Assembly (NCBI RefSeq): GCF_021389955.1
Contig: NZ_CP089980.1
Coordinates: forward strand, 5,575,001-5,639,000
Source of the DNA: Fulvivirga maritima
GTDB taxonomy: Bacteria; Bacteroidota; Bacteroidia; Cytophagales; Cyclobacteriaceae
Length of the DNA: 64,000 nucleotides
Direction: 5' to 3'
Both the position numbers and the translations under genes were made by a program. Below, piece after piece: positions 36,833 through 47,037 of the stretch (positions are counted from its first letter, which is position 1; each line of letters starts with the position of its first letter). The notes beneath the pieces are model-generated. The model was not told the origin of the DNA. It did not search any database and worked only from the letters and a program-made list of their open reading frames with translations.

Positions 36833-38277
36833 TGATTTCAATCTATTCAAAGCGATCAATATTTTGGTTCTCCTCTGCTTTATTCCTGCTTTCTTTTATC
36901 ATCAGATTTTATCTGTTCAATCTTACTTCCTTCGCTAATGGCTGGGATAGTTATTTCTATATCATCCAAATAAAATCATTTATTGAAGAAGGCAGTATGC
37001 ACTCTTCCAGACTCTCTTTATTTTACCCTATTCTTCTGATAACTCAATACTTGGTAAATGATTATGAATTAAGCTATAAAATTGTTTCAGCTCTGGCAAG
37101 CGCAGCCTTTAGCCTTGCGTTTTTCAGACTGTCAATTACACTTAGCAAAAATTCCGCTATCGCATGGTTATTAGCTACTTATACCCTGGTAAGCACACAC
37201 CTCACCTACTTTGCTGCTCAATACCCTAAAAATCTACTGGGAATAGTATCTCTTATTTTGCTTATAGACTTTTTAATAAGGAGGAAATATATTTACAGCG
37301 GTTTGGCGTTTTCATGCACCATCTTTCTGCATAAAATGACTGCCGGACTGGCTCTTGTAGTAATTATTATTTACTTCATTTTTATAAATACCACAGACAA
37401 AAAAAGAGGTATTTGGACTATTATTGGCTTGCTTATCAGCCCAATAATTTTATTTCTCCCTCAATTACTAAAAATCAACTTTATTACTGACAGAGGTTTA
37501 GTGCTTGATTTTCATACCCCTTGGCCTACTCTTTCATTTTTAAATACATTTCAAGGTTTATTAACTTATGAGTGGTACTTCAACTTAGCCATTGCCAACA
37601 TATCAATTGTAGTGGTTATATTCCATTTAATTAGAAGAAAAGGTGTTTCTATAGAATGGTTATTACTTATTCCTATTGTTCTTTTACTCACTTTTCCTTT
37701 TTTACAATGGTCTGTTTTAGACATTTCATTTCGTTTTTTTATGGCCTTTGTCTTAGTGGCTCCTCTTCTTTTAAATTGTCTCTCTTTAAAAATAACTTCC
37801 AATAGGCTTTGGCTATCATGCTTATTTATTGGTCTTTTAAGTATTCCTTCATTAGCAGCTTATAGCCCTAAAAAATATGATCCTCCCTACAGCATTTACC
37901 GGTTAATTTCCAGCAAAATAAATATGGCAAACAACTCTCTGAATTTTGACTTAATAATTGCCCATAAGTCTTTAGCAGAATACATCACATTTCAAACGGG
38001 TATTGATGTATTACCATGGATTCCTGAATATAATGTTAATAAAGATGGTCTTTGGAGAATAGCTACCGGGCTCAATAAAAAGAGGATAAATTACTATGCT
38101 GGAGACATAAAAAAAGATCAATTAAAGAGGTTAACCCCTAACTATTTTCTAATAAGAGAAGATGTTTGGCAAAAAGCTTTAAAGAATATACAAGAAGATG
38201 ACCTCACACTCTATGAGGAACTACATAGCTGGAAAAATCCTTCAGAAATAAGACCAGATTATTTATTAAAAAAATAA
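36832..38277 (+). CDS. Polytopic membrane protein, glycosyltransferase-like (PMT/ArnT-type fold)
   Basis: 481 residues from the ATG at 36832, which shares one base with the preceding stop (TGATG). About ten membrane helices are followed by a soluble tail of about 110 residues. The first extracytoplasmic loop carries FANGWDSYFYIIQIKSFIEEGSMHSSRLSLFYP; the acidic D after G-W matches the catalytic-loop position of GT-C enzymes such as ArnT/PMT. Helices contain HLTYFAAQYPKNLLGIV. No closer family was recognised. It is co-transcribed with the dipeptidase and the glycan-binding protein, which suggests work on envelope carbohydrate (inference). Confidence 0.65.
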   Translation: MISIYSKRSIFWFSSALFLLSFIIRFYLFNLTSFANGWDSYFYIIQIKSFIEEGSMHSSRLSLFYPILLITQYLVNDYELSYKIVSALASAAFSLAFFRLSITLSKNSAIAWLLATYTLVSTHLTYFAAQYPKNLLGIVSLILLIDFLIRRKYIYSGLAFSCTIFLHKMTAGLALVVIIIYFIFINTTDKKRGIWTIIGLLISPIILFLPQLLKINFITDRGLVLDFHTPWPTLSFLNTFQGLLTYEWYFNLAIANISIVVVIFHLIRRKGVSIEWLLLIPIVLLLTFPFLQWSVLDISFRFFMAFVLVAPLLLNCLSLKITSNRLWLSCLFIGLLSIPSLAAYSPKKYDPPYSIYRLISSKINMANNSLNFDLIIAHKSLAEYITFQTGIDVLPWIPEYNVNKDGLWRIATGLNKKRINYYAGDIKKDQLKRLTPNYFLIREDVWQKALKNIQEDDLTLYEELHSWKNPSEIRPDYLLKK

Positions 38278-38280
38278 CCA

Positions 38281-38718
38281 CTACTTATCATCTATAACCC
38301 TCGTTTTGGGTAGTGAGTCATGCCAGCCGATGGTTTTATGTCCTCCAAAGAAAGAGAAGACTTCGAACGGAATAAACCTGGAGATAGACCTGCCCATGAT
38401 TTGAAGTAAGGTAGGCCGTGTGCCGTCTATCGCTACAACTTTGGTCTTAGTTAGGTACTTGCCAACTGTTTTACCACAACTAGCCTCCATGGCCACATAG
38501 TAGCAAAAGCAAAGTAAGTAAGCTAATAGATTAAAGTTAAATTCACTAAGAGAAATAGATCCGAAGATCCCGATCAATACGCCAAAAAGGAAGGCTAAAA
38601 TGTAGCATGCCACAAAGTCTATGAGTACATTGGCTAATCTTTTACCTGCACTGGCTATATTTATTTTTACGTAATCTTCACCTCTTGTTTCATTAACAAA
38701 ATCTAATATTTCTTCCAT
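38281..38718 (-). CDS. RDD-family membrane protein
   Basis: 145 residues with three or four helices. The family signature is present: KRLANVLIDFVACYILAFLFG (the R..D pair), YYVAMEASCGKTVGKYLTKTKVV, and RSISRFIPFEVFSFFG. The role of small RDD proteins is unclear; some are Na+/H+ antiporters. It is convergent with the membrane glycosyltransferase-like gene with only 3 bp between stops. Confidence 0.9.
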   Translation of the reverse strand: MEEILDFVNETRGEDYVKINIASAGKRLANVLIDFVACYILAFLFGVLIGIFGSISLSEFNFNLLAYLLCFCYYVAMEASCGKTVGKYLTKTKVVAIDGTRPTLLQIMGRSISRFIPFEVFSFFGGHKTIGWHDSLPKTRVIDDK

Positions 38719-38860
38719 CTTTATTTACATTAATTAAAACCAAGCTCTAATTAATAATAATTATATTTAATTCCATAGACATTTTATTATTTTTTATATA
38801 TTTAATAATATTATTCAGCTTAATTAATGTATGCTCACTCACTTCTGTATAAGAGTTTTT

Positions 38861-39247
38861 CTATCCTTCTTGCTCTTCCACCTCCTGCAAATGGTTGATT
38901 TCCTCATCAGTAAACAACCTAGATCTGATGATGAAACGTACCCCTAAAGGAATTTCTAATGAAAAACTAGAGCCTCTGCCCGGAGTTACATCTAAGGTGA
39001 GGTGAGTATGTTTCCAATACTCATATTGATCTCTTGACATATAGAAAGGACAGTCTTCCACCTCTCCCAACTTCACATCACTTCCACCAATCTTAAATTC
39101 GCCATTTTCAAAACACATGGGAGAAGATCCATCACAGCAGCCTCCACTCTGATGAAACATAAGCGCTCCATACTGAGCTTTTAGCTTTTGAATTACTTCA
39201 ATGGCCTCCTCGGTTATATCTACTCTACTTACTTTATTTCCACTCAT
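38861..39247 (-). CDS. DUF779 protein, aldehyde dehydrogenase companion
   Basis: 128 residues, soluble. Motifs: LKAQYGALMFHQSGGCCDGSSPMCF, VKLGEVEDCPFYMSRDQYEYWKHTHLTLDVTPGRGSSFSLE. The HQSGGCCDGSxPMC cluster of cysteines and the C-P-F-Y-M segment define DUF779. In many bacteria the gene lies next to an acetaldehyde or chloroacetaldehyde dehydrogenase, as here (119 bp downstream of the ALDH). It may be a metal- or redox-binding helper; function is not established. Confidence 0.92.
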   Translation of the reverse strand: MSGNKVSRVDITEEAIEVIQKLKAQYGALMFHQSGGCCDGSSPMCFENGEFKIGGSDVKLGEVEDCPFYMSRDQYEYWKHTHLTLDVTPGRGSSFSLEIPLGVRFIIRSRLFTDEEINHLQEVEEQEG

Positions 39248-39263
39248 ATCAGTAATAATTAAA

Positions 39264-39313
39264 ATACCGGTAAAAAATTCACATATAAAATATGATCTAT
39301 TCTTTACCGGTAT
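39264..39313 (-). other. Inverted repeat between ALDH and DUF779 genes
   Basis: Perfect 11-bp arms, ATACCGGTAAA (39264-39274) and TTTACCGGTAT (39303-39313), separated by 28 bases. There is no T-run directly after the stem on the minus strand, so a partial terminator, RNA processing site or operator are all possible. Confidence 0.5.
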
Positions 39314-39366
39314 AACCTTAACAAAAGATTACAGGACTCGAACAATCCCGAAAATCAACCTATCTA

Positions 39367-40890
39367 CTAAAAGAAACCTAACCTATTCTTATCATAAGAG
39401 ATAAGCATGTTCTTCGTATTTCTATAATGATCTAGCATCATTTTATGGTTTTCTCTACCGAAACCAGACTTTTTATATCCGCCAAACGGAGCATGAGCAG
39501 GATAAGCATGGTAGCAGTTTACCCAAACTCTACCGGCTTTAATGGCTCGCGGCATTTGGTATATTTCATGAGCATCTCTTGTCCACAGACCTGCCCCCAG
39601 ACCGTAAAGGGTATCATTAGCGATCTCAAGGGCTTCATCTACATCTTTGAACGTGGTTACGGAAGTAACTGGCCCAAAAATCTCCTCTTGGAAAACTCGC
39701 ATCTTATTATGCCCTTTGAAAATGGTAGGTTTAATATAATAACCTTTTTCTAAACCGGAGTTTAGGTTAGCAGCATCTCCTCCACATAATACTTCAGCTC
39801 CTTCTTCTTTCCTATATCCAGATAAGACAATATTTTCTGAAACTGATCATTAGAAGCCTGAGCTCCCATCATGGTATCTTCTGCCAGCGGGTGTCCCATC
39901 TTTATGGCATTAGTTCTATCCACTACCCTTTCCATGAACCTGTCATAAATAGACTCATGCACCAGCACTCTGGAAGGACAAGTACAAACCTCTCCCTGGT
40001 TGAGAGCAAACATCACTGCACCTTCTACACATTTATCAAAGAAAGCATCATCAGCTTCAGCTATACTCGGCATAAATATGTTAGGTGATTTACCTCCCAG
40101 CTCCATGGTTACAGGAATCAGGTTTTCTGAGGCATATTGCATGATTAGTCTACCTGTGGTGGTTCTCTCCGGTAAATGCCACTTTAGCAATACGAGAAGA
40201 AGTAGCCAGCGGCTTACCTGCTTCAGGACCATAACCAGTAACAATGTTTAATACACCTGGCGGCACTACCTCCTGTATCAGCTCCATGAGCACCATAATA
40301 CTGGTAGGAGTCTGTTCCGCCGGCTTTACCACTGTGCAGCAGCCTGCAGCTAGTGCTGGAGCTATCTTCCATGTGGCCATTAGCAGTGGAAAATTCCATG
40401 GAATAATCTGCCCTACCACACCTAGAGGTTCTTGTAAATTGATGCTTACAGTATTGGCATCATGCTCAGACATGGTGCTTTCATCTGCTCTAATAGCACC
40501 CGCAAAATATCGGAAATGATCTACACACAAAGGCAAATCAGCGGCCAGAGTCTCTCTTAAGGCTTTACCGTTATCTACAGTTTCTACCCTGGCTAAATAA
40601 TCTAAGTTTTCTTCAATAATATCAGCGATTTTAAGCAGTACCCTGCTTCGCTCAGCTGCGGCAGTAGTAGACCATTTTGGAAATGCCTTATGTGCTGCTG
40701 TAATCGCCTTTTCTATATCTTCCTTATTACCTCTTGCCGCTCTGGTAAAAGGCTGACCGTCTATAGGACTAATATTGTCAAAATATTCACCACTGCTGGG
40801 AGCTTCCCACTTACCTCCTATAAAATGATCATAGTGAGGTTTAAACTCAGGCCTTTTTACGGCTTTTTCTTCTTTAGTTAATGTTTCCAT
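39367..40890 (-). CDS. aldB: AldB/ExaC-type NAD(P)-dependent aldehyde dehydrogenase (two frameshifts)
   Basis: The reconstructed protein has about 507 residues. It matches E. coli AldB from memory throughout: [68 protein letters not shown] (general-base E), [14 protein letters not shown] (catalytic Cys), [19 protein letters not shown], and the end NRLGFF. Breaks: an extra base at 40163-40164 (removed: [20 protein letters not shown]) and a missing base in the run 39808-39810 (restored: [17 protein letters not shown]). It oxidises short aldehydes such as acetaldehyde. DUF779 lies downstream, and a divergent AraC regulator lies 183 bp away; that regulator probably controls it. Confidence 0.9.
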
Positions 40891-41073
40891 AGTAGCGTTT
40901 TTTTGTTATGTCTACTAATGTGATAAAAACAGCGACTAAAATCTTTGCAAATGATCTAAATCTATTTGCTTAGCGTATAAAAAATCGCTTTTTTACTCAG
41001 AAAACGTTTTAAATATTCAATTTGATAATAAATAAGCCTTTATAAATCGTTATCTTTATTTAAAAACATCACT

Positions 41074-42007
41074 ATGAAGAAATACATGATCAGCTCGTCC
41101 CCCACCAGAAAAGAGCGTTCTCTTTTCACTCTGGTAGAAAATAAAAGTGCTTATACTTTTGATCGCGGTGAACTGAATTTCTTTGAAACCCATCAAAATG
41201 CAGAAAATGTAAATCTGGTTTTCGATAATTTTGTACTTACCAGCATGCTCAAAGGCAAAAAAGTAATGACCCTACCCCATCAGCCCTCCTTTGATTATTT
41301 GCCTGGTGAATCAGTAATTTTACCACCTGGTGAGCTCATGAAAATTGATTTTCCTGAAGCCGATCTAGACAACCCTACCCAGTGTCTGGCACTTTCCATT
41401 TCTGATGATTTGATAAAAAAAACAGTAGATAACCTCTGCGAATACTTTCCTAAAGCCGAAACCTGGGGCCAGTGGCAAATAGACTATTCTACCTTCCACC
41501 TTACCAATACACAAGAACTTGCAGACACTATTAACAGGATAGTAAGCATCACTAAAAAAGAAAAAAGGTAAAATTAAGGAAATGATGGTGGAGCTCACAT
41601 TGCAAGAAATGCTGGTAAGGCTCATGCAAACACAGGCTCGCATGCTATTTGAGTACTCTTTTCAGAAGCTCTCTTCCGCCAATTCTTTGGCAGCGGCGGT
41701 AGAATATATAAAGCTTAACATCAGAGATAAAATAAAACTAGACAAGGTAGCAGAAAAAGCCTGCATGAGCAGAGCTAGTTTCTTCAAGAAGTTTAAAGAA
41801 ACTATGGGAGAAACACCCAATCATTTTATTTTAAAAGAAAGGATAAAACTAGCCAAAGCAGCTTTAAAAAACTCCGACAAGAACATCACAGAAATATGCT
41901 ATGCCAGCGGATTTGAAAACTTATCTCACTTCATTCGCACATTTAAGCAAGAAGTAGGCAGTTCCCCGAAACACTGGCAAACCTCCTATCTAGACGCCAA
42001 CGCTTAA
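41074..42007 (+). CDS. AraC-family transcriptional regulator (one-base frameshift)
   Basis: The reconstructed protein has about 310 residues. The N-terminal domain (about 1-190) is cupin-like (LPHQPSFDYLPGESVILPPGELMKIDFPEADLD). It resembles the AraC_N domain of regulators that sit next to aldehyde dehydrogenases. The C-terminal domain has two helix-turn-helices: KLDKVAEKACMSRASFFKKFKETMGETP and NITEICYASGFENLSHFIRTFKQEVGSSPKHW. An extra base in the A6 run at 41561-41566 breaks the frame between the domains; removal gives TKKEKGKIKEMMVELTLQEMLV. It is divergent from the ALDH gene and probably activates it in response to aldehyde or alcohol. Confidence 0.9.
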
Positions 42008-42013
42008 AAAAAT

Positions 42014-42041
42014 AAAGGCCAAAGTATATACCTCGGCCTTT
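42014..42041. terminator. Terminator between AraC and permease genes
   Basis: AAAGGCC / GGCCTTT, a 7-bp stem with a 14-base loop and A/T-rich flanks, between two convergent genes whose stops are 54 bp apart. Confidence 0.6.
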
Positions 42042-42061
42042 ACTAAAATTACAACATAGGT

Positions 42062-44452
42062 CTAATCGTTTCTTATTACATCTGCAGGGTTCTTCACTGC
42101 GGCATTCACAGTTTGTGTACTAATAGTTAATAATGAGATTACCACTAGCAACAAGCCAGAGAAAAAGAATACTTCCCATGACATGTCAATATGATAAGCG
42201 AACTCACTCAACCATTTATCCATCACATACCATGACAATGGAATAGCCACAGCATAAGCTAACAATATCAACTTCACAAAATCAGCAGAAAGCAGGCTTA
42301 CTATCTGACTAAGTGAAGCTCCCAGCACTTTCCTGATGCCTATTTCTTTCATTCTATGGCTGATAGCCAGCGCAGATAGCCCCAGCAAACCTAAACAGCC
42401 AAGAAATATTGCCAGAGAAGTAAAAAACAAGAACAGCTCACCCAACTTCTGCTCGCTGGAATATAAATCATTATATTCATCATCGAGGAAGGTAGGGCTA
42501 TAAGGAGAATCGGGCAATATTTCATTCCAGCTTTCACTTATTCCTGCTAATGTTTGAGCCATATTATTTCCGCTTACCCTCACCATCATTTCATGATAGC
42601 CACCATCCAGAAACAGAATAAGTGGACCTACTTTTTCATGTAATGGTGTAAAGTGAAAGTCATCCATCACTCCTATGATCACTGTATTATCAGATTTATA
42701 ATCGATCCTTTTACCTACCGCTTCTTCAGGACTCCACCCTAAGGCACTTGCCGTTTCTTTATTAATGATTACGGGCATCTCCATAGTATTTAAAGAGTCA
42801 TTATTAATAGCTTTCACTCTTTTCTGATCTTGTTCGGTAAAATCTTCTCCCGGCGAGCAGTTTAATTTTTAAGGTACTCAAGTAATTATATTCTACCGGA
42901 TTAGCCGCGGTCATAACACTCATACCTTCATTATTAATAAAGCTATCGCCCCAATCAATTTTAGTAGGTGTTTCATAAGCCATAGTAATACTTTCTACAG
43001 AAGAAAGCTGTTCCAAAGAAGCCTTTATAACATCATATTTTTCAACTGCATCACTATTTACAGGCAAGACTACTATATGATCTCTGGAATAGCCCAAATC
43101 CGTCTCTTGTATAAAATTAAGCTGCTTATAAATCACTAATGAGCAAATGATAAGACCTGCAGAAACCATAAACTGAAACACCATTAATCCTTTTCTTAGT
43201 CGCACCCCGGCCGTAGATGTTTTTACTGCTCCTTTTAGTGTTTTAGAAGGCAAAAATCTGGTAAGAACAATAGCTGGATACATACCCGCCATGAAAGAGA
43301 TGAGCACCAATATGGCACCTATTAGAGTTATCGGCGTAATATCAAACAACAAAGCGATTGCGTAATTTTTATCTAAAGTAATATTGAAAAAAGGCATTAC
43401 TGCCGAAGCCAGCGCAATAGCCAGTAGTGCTGCCACAAAAACACAAATAAAGGCCTCACTGATATACTGCATGAAAAGTTGAGTACGGCTAGCGCCCATC
43501 ACCTTTCTCACACCCACCTCTGTGCCTCTTTCTACCGCTCTGGCCGTAGATAAATTGATATAATTAATGCAGGCAATTACAAGTATTAGAACTGCTACTA
43601 TGCTGAAAAGATAAATGTAAGTGATATTAACATTGGGTACTATACCCGATAATTTAGAATGCAGATGAACATCCGTTAAATGTTCTAAATTAAAAGTAAG
43701 GTACTCATCATTATTAAGGCCTAATGATGTCCTTTGACTGACCATATAATCTGTAATTTTTTGCTGTAGTGGGGCAAAGTCATCTTTATCCTTCATTAGT
43801 AGGTAAGTGAAATAATTAGCCGTAGACCATAATTCGTTTTTATAAGCGGATAGTGATGAGAATGACCCTACAAAGTCATATTTAATTTGTGAATTATCAG
43901 GTGCTTCTTCCACCACTCCAGTCACTTCATAATCCTTTTTATTCACTCTGATAGATTTGCCCATAGGGTTTTCATCACCAAAATACTTATGCACCATAGC
44001 TGGAGTAAGCACTACTTTATTGGGTGAGTTAAGCGCAGTGGCCGGGTTTCCCTTTAGCAGATGAAAAGAAAACATATCAAAAAAAAGTAGAGTCAGCATG
44101 TAGAAAAGCGCTTTCTTCAAAAATCCTATCTTCATGTTTTACCGTTTTGGGGTAATAGTCAAACCGAATGGCAGACTGCACTTCAGGAAACTCTCTATAA
44201 AAGGTGGGCGCCACTATAGAACCTGTAACAGCATGATGGCTATGCTCCCCGGCATAGACATACTCCATGGTAACACGGACCAGCCTGTCCTTCTTTTCAT
44301 GAAACTGATCATATTGTGACTCTTGCCATACAAATAGCATCAAAAGCATGCTACAAGCAAAGCCTGACGGCCAGCCCCACTATATTTAGAAATGTAAAAC
44401 GTTTATGACGTAGAAAATAACGAACTGCTGAGATGAAGTAATTCCGAATCAT
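42062..44452 (-). CDS. FtsX/MacB-type ABC transporter permease (three frameshifts)
   Basis: The reconstructed protein has about 795 residues, starting MIRNYFISAVRYFLRHKRF at 44452. It has the usual layout: MacB core, FtsX block INLSTARAVERGTEVGVRKVMGAS, second core, and FtsX block HRMKEIGIRKVLGASLSQI, ending KNPADVIRND. Three extra bases are needed to explain the breaks: AAA at 44359-44361 (gives LAVRLACSMLLMLFVW), A8 at 44079-44086 (gives DSTFFDMFSFHLLKG) and CCC at 42849-42851 (gives LLAGEDFTEQDQKRVKAIN). Three hits in one gene is more than elsewhere, so true decay is possible, but all are homopolymer events. No ATPase is adjacent. Confidence 0.82.
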
Positions 44453-44569
44453 AGAGTTAAGTTTAGTTACTACGGCTTTCGCAAAGTAAGTGCCACCGCT
44501 CTAAATTACTGATAATGGCTATCTCCACAGTTTTCACCCAAATAATGCCCTATCTTGAACACTAAACCC

Positions 44570-44581
44570 TCCGATATCGGA
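44570..44581. promoter_or_regulatory. Perfect 12-nt palindrome TCCGATATCGGA
   Basis: A perfect dyad about 118 bp upstream of the permease start at 44452, and just beyond the terminator of the OmpA gene. It is GC-richer than its surroundings. A regulator site for the permease gene is possible; nothing identifies the regulator. Confidence 0.3.
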
Positions 44582-44597
44582 CGGTATAACAAAAAAA

Positions 44598-44623
44598 ATC
44601 CCGCGACCATAATGGCCCGGGAT
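44598..44623 (-). terminator. Terminator of the adhesin/PorP/OmpA operon
   Basis: On the minus strand ATCCCG...CGGGAT (14-base interior with further GGCC/GGTC pairing) is followed by a run of eight T. It lies 66 bp after the OmpA gene stop at 44689. Confidence 0.85.
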
Positions 44624-44688
44624 CCTATTCTCCAGCAAAAAATCAGTCATCTAACTTAAACTACTATTCTTCTTCAACCATGGGAATC

Positions 44689-47010
44689 TTACCGGTTAGT
44701 TGATTTGCCTATATGAAAATTTTGATCTCCATCAATATCAGCTATTCGCTCATCTATGGAGAGTACTTTAAATTCTGTTCTTCTGTTTTGTTGATGCTCA
44801 AATTCAGAGCACTCGATGCCATCACCACAGTTATTTAACAACTGCGACTCACCATATCCTGTAGCACGCATACGGTATGGAACAATGCCTTTGGTAGTTA
44901 AATAATCTACCACTGCCTGCGCCCTCAAAGCAGAAAGCTTCATGTTAAACTCAGCGGTTGCTCTGCTATCAGTATGAGAACGAAGCTCTATTCTCATATC
45001 AGGATATTTCTGCATTAATTCAGCTAACTTATCCAACTCCTGAGCTGCCTGAGCCGTAATTTCTGCTTTATTCACCTCGTAGTATATGTTTTGAACCTGT
45101 ACTATATCACCTGTACACAGAATAGAAAGATCTTGATTAAATTCTTGTGATTTTGTAAAACCTACGGTACTAATAAATATTCTGTTAGTACCACATCCGC
45201 TTTTTGACGCAGTGAGCAGATACTCTGTTTCCGCTTCCAATTCAAAATTATATTTATAGTTGTCCGCTGTAGTGGTAAACTCCTTCACCAATGCTCCTTC
45301 AGTCTGATTGAGTAGTTCAATCTTTACCCCTTCAAGCGCTTCACCTGTGGCATTACTTAAAATCTTACCATTAACAGAAAAATTGAGTGGAGTCATCATC
45401 ACACTAATAAATGACTCTTTGCTATTGATATTCTGCGGGGCAAAACCCTTTTTGGAGATATTAAAGAAATTAGAGCCTTCATCTACACATAACCGAACCT
45501 TACCTTTATAATCAGTAACGTGCGTTTCAATATCATTGACCGTAACTGTGGCCTGCTCTAACAGGTTATTCTTTCCTTCATTATAGACCGTTAGCTCTAC
45601 AGAATGACACTGTTTTTCAAAATGATAGAGATCATCATCAGTAAGTCCTCTTTTTCGGTTAGAACTAAAATAACCATGGGTAGAACTCAGAAATACGATG
45701 CCAAAATCATCATTAGAAGAGTTGATAGGTGCTCCTATATTTTTGAAATTCGAAATTTCTTCACCTTCTTCAACAGTTACCACAAACACATCTAATCCAC
45801 CAAGGCCGGGGTGGCCGTCAGAAGAGAAGTACAGATCTCCATTACCTCTCACAAACGGGAAAGACTCATCTCCAGCAGTATTTATGGCCTTCATATTTAC
45901 TGGCTCTGACCAGACCCCTTCATTATAATCTACGTAATAAATATCGGTACCCCCTTTTCCTCCTGGCATATCAGAAGTAAAATAAAGTCTATTACCATTT
46001 GGGCTCATACTGGGGTGACCTATTGAATAATCCTCACTATTAAAAGGCAATTCCTTCTCACCTACAATTGAGTGCTCTTTTACTTTGGCCGTATATAATT
46101 TAAGCCTTTTAATCTTAGAATTTCCAGACTCATTGGCTGTAAAAATCAGTTTCCCCAGTTTTTCTGAATAGCAAGCCGGCCCAACGTGTAGTTTATTAAA
46201 ACTATGATTCAACTTCACCAAGTCAGCTTTTGCCCTCACATTGTAACGTATACTATCATTCAAAAAAGTATCACCATAAGTAGCGATTATATCGGAGTCT
46301 ACACTATTTTTGGCCGTATACATGGCATTTTTTTCGTTTTCAGGGTCAACTGTGTATTGAGCACTCTGCAGCCCTGCATATATATCATCATGCAGTGCAC
46401 TGGTGTCTGGCACAAAGTACCAATCTACCAATGGGGTTTGATCATAGCCATATACCTTTCTTATTCCTACTTCTTGCTTGCGCGATGAGCAAAAGGCTAA
46501 GCCTTTATTTAACAGGAAGGGACTAAAATCTCCCTGCCATGAGTTTAATCCATGCAAATAGGTTACAGTATATATCACACTATCTTCAAAATACCCATCC
46601 ACTTTTTCATATGCAGTCGAAAATTTCCTACCTCTATCATCTGTAGGCACCATTTTATAATACCTCTTAAACCAACTATCAGCCGTTTTGTAATCCTTTT
46701 CTTCAACTAAAAGCATGGCATATTTCCACACGTTACCTGGATCCGGATCTCCCTGATTTACCAATTCACTATATAAAGCGAGTGCCTTTTTATTCTGATT
46801 AGTAGCCTTATAACATTCTGCTAATTTTACTATTACTTCTTGGTCATCAGGTTTACTATCCAGAATATCCTCATATATTTTGGCGGCTTCAGCGTAGCTC
46901 TTATCAGCAAACTTTTTGTTGGCTACCTTCTTAGCTATAGACTGCGATTTACCAATGGTCACTATGCACACTAGTAAAATAATTAGCGCCGATTTTAAAT
47001 AATTTTTCAT
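44689..47010 (-). CDS. OmpA-family protein with TPR and PD40 repeats (PorE/SprE-neighbour type)
   Basis: 773 residues. A signal segment (MKNYLKSALIILLVCIVTIGKSQS) is followed by TPR repeats (about 30-125: AAKIYEDILDSKPDDQEVIVKLAECYK), WD40/PD40-type repeats (about 280-450: SIGHPSMSPNGNRLYFTSDMPGGKGGTDIYYV), carboxypeptidase-regulatory domains (about 470-640) and a C-terminal OmpA peptidoglycan-binding domain (about 650-755: MRIELRSHTDSRATAEFNMKLSALRAQAVVDYL...RATGYGE). The layout is that of PorE-like proteins, which anchor type IX secretion components to peptidoglycan. It is third in an operon with a PorP/SprF protein and a giant T9SS adhesin. Confidence 0.9.
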   Translation of the reverse strand: MKNYLKSALIILLVCIVTIGKSQSIAKKVANKKFADKSYAEAAKIYEDILDSKPDDQEVIVKLAECYKATNQNKKALALYSELVNQGDPDPGNVWKYAMLLVEEKDYKTADSWFKRYYKMVPTDDRGRKFSTAYEKVDGYFEDSVIYTVTYLHGLNSWQGDFSPFLLNKGLAFCSSRKQEVGIRKVYGYDQTPLVDWYFVPDTSALHDDIYAGLQSAQYTVDPENEKNAMYTAKNSVDSDIIATYGDTFLNDSIRYNVRAKADLVKLNHSFNKLHVGPACYSEKLGKLIFTANESGNSKIKRLKLYTAKVKEHSIVGEKELPFNSEDYSIGHPSMSPNGNRLYFTSDMPGGKGGTDIYYVDYNEGVWSEPVNMKAINTAGDESFPFVRGNGDLYFSSDGHPGLGGLDVFVVTVEEGEEISNFKNIGAPINSSNDDFGIVFLSSTHGYFSSNRKRGLTDDDLYHFEKQCHSVELTVYNEGKNNLLEQATVTVNDIETHVTDYKGKVRLCVDEGSNFFNISKKGFAPQNINSKESFISVMMTPLNFSVNGKILSNATGEALEGVKIELLNQTEGALVKEFTTTADNYKYNFELEAETEYLLTASKSGCGTNRIFISTVGFTKSQEFNQDLSILCTGDIVQVQNIYYEVNKAEITAQAAQELDKLAELMQKYPDMRIELRSHTDSRATAEFNMKLSALRAQAVVDYLTTKGIVPYRMRATGYGESQLLNNCGDGIECSEFEHQQNRRTEFKVLSIDERIADIDGDQNFHIGKSTNR

Positions 47011-47037
47011 AACCTTAACTGTTTTGAACCCTGTGCA

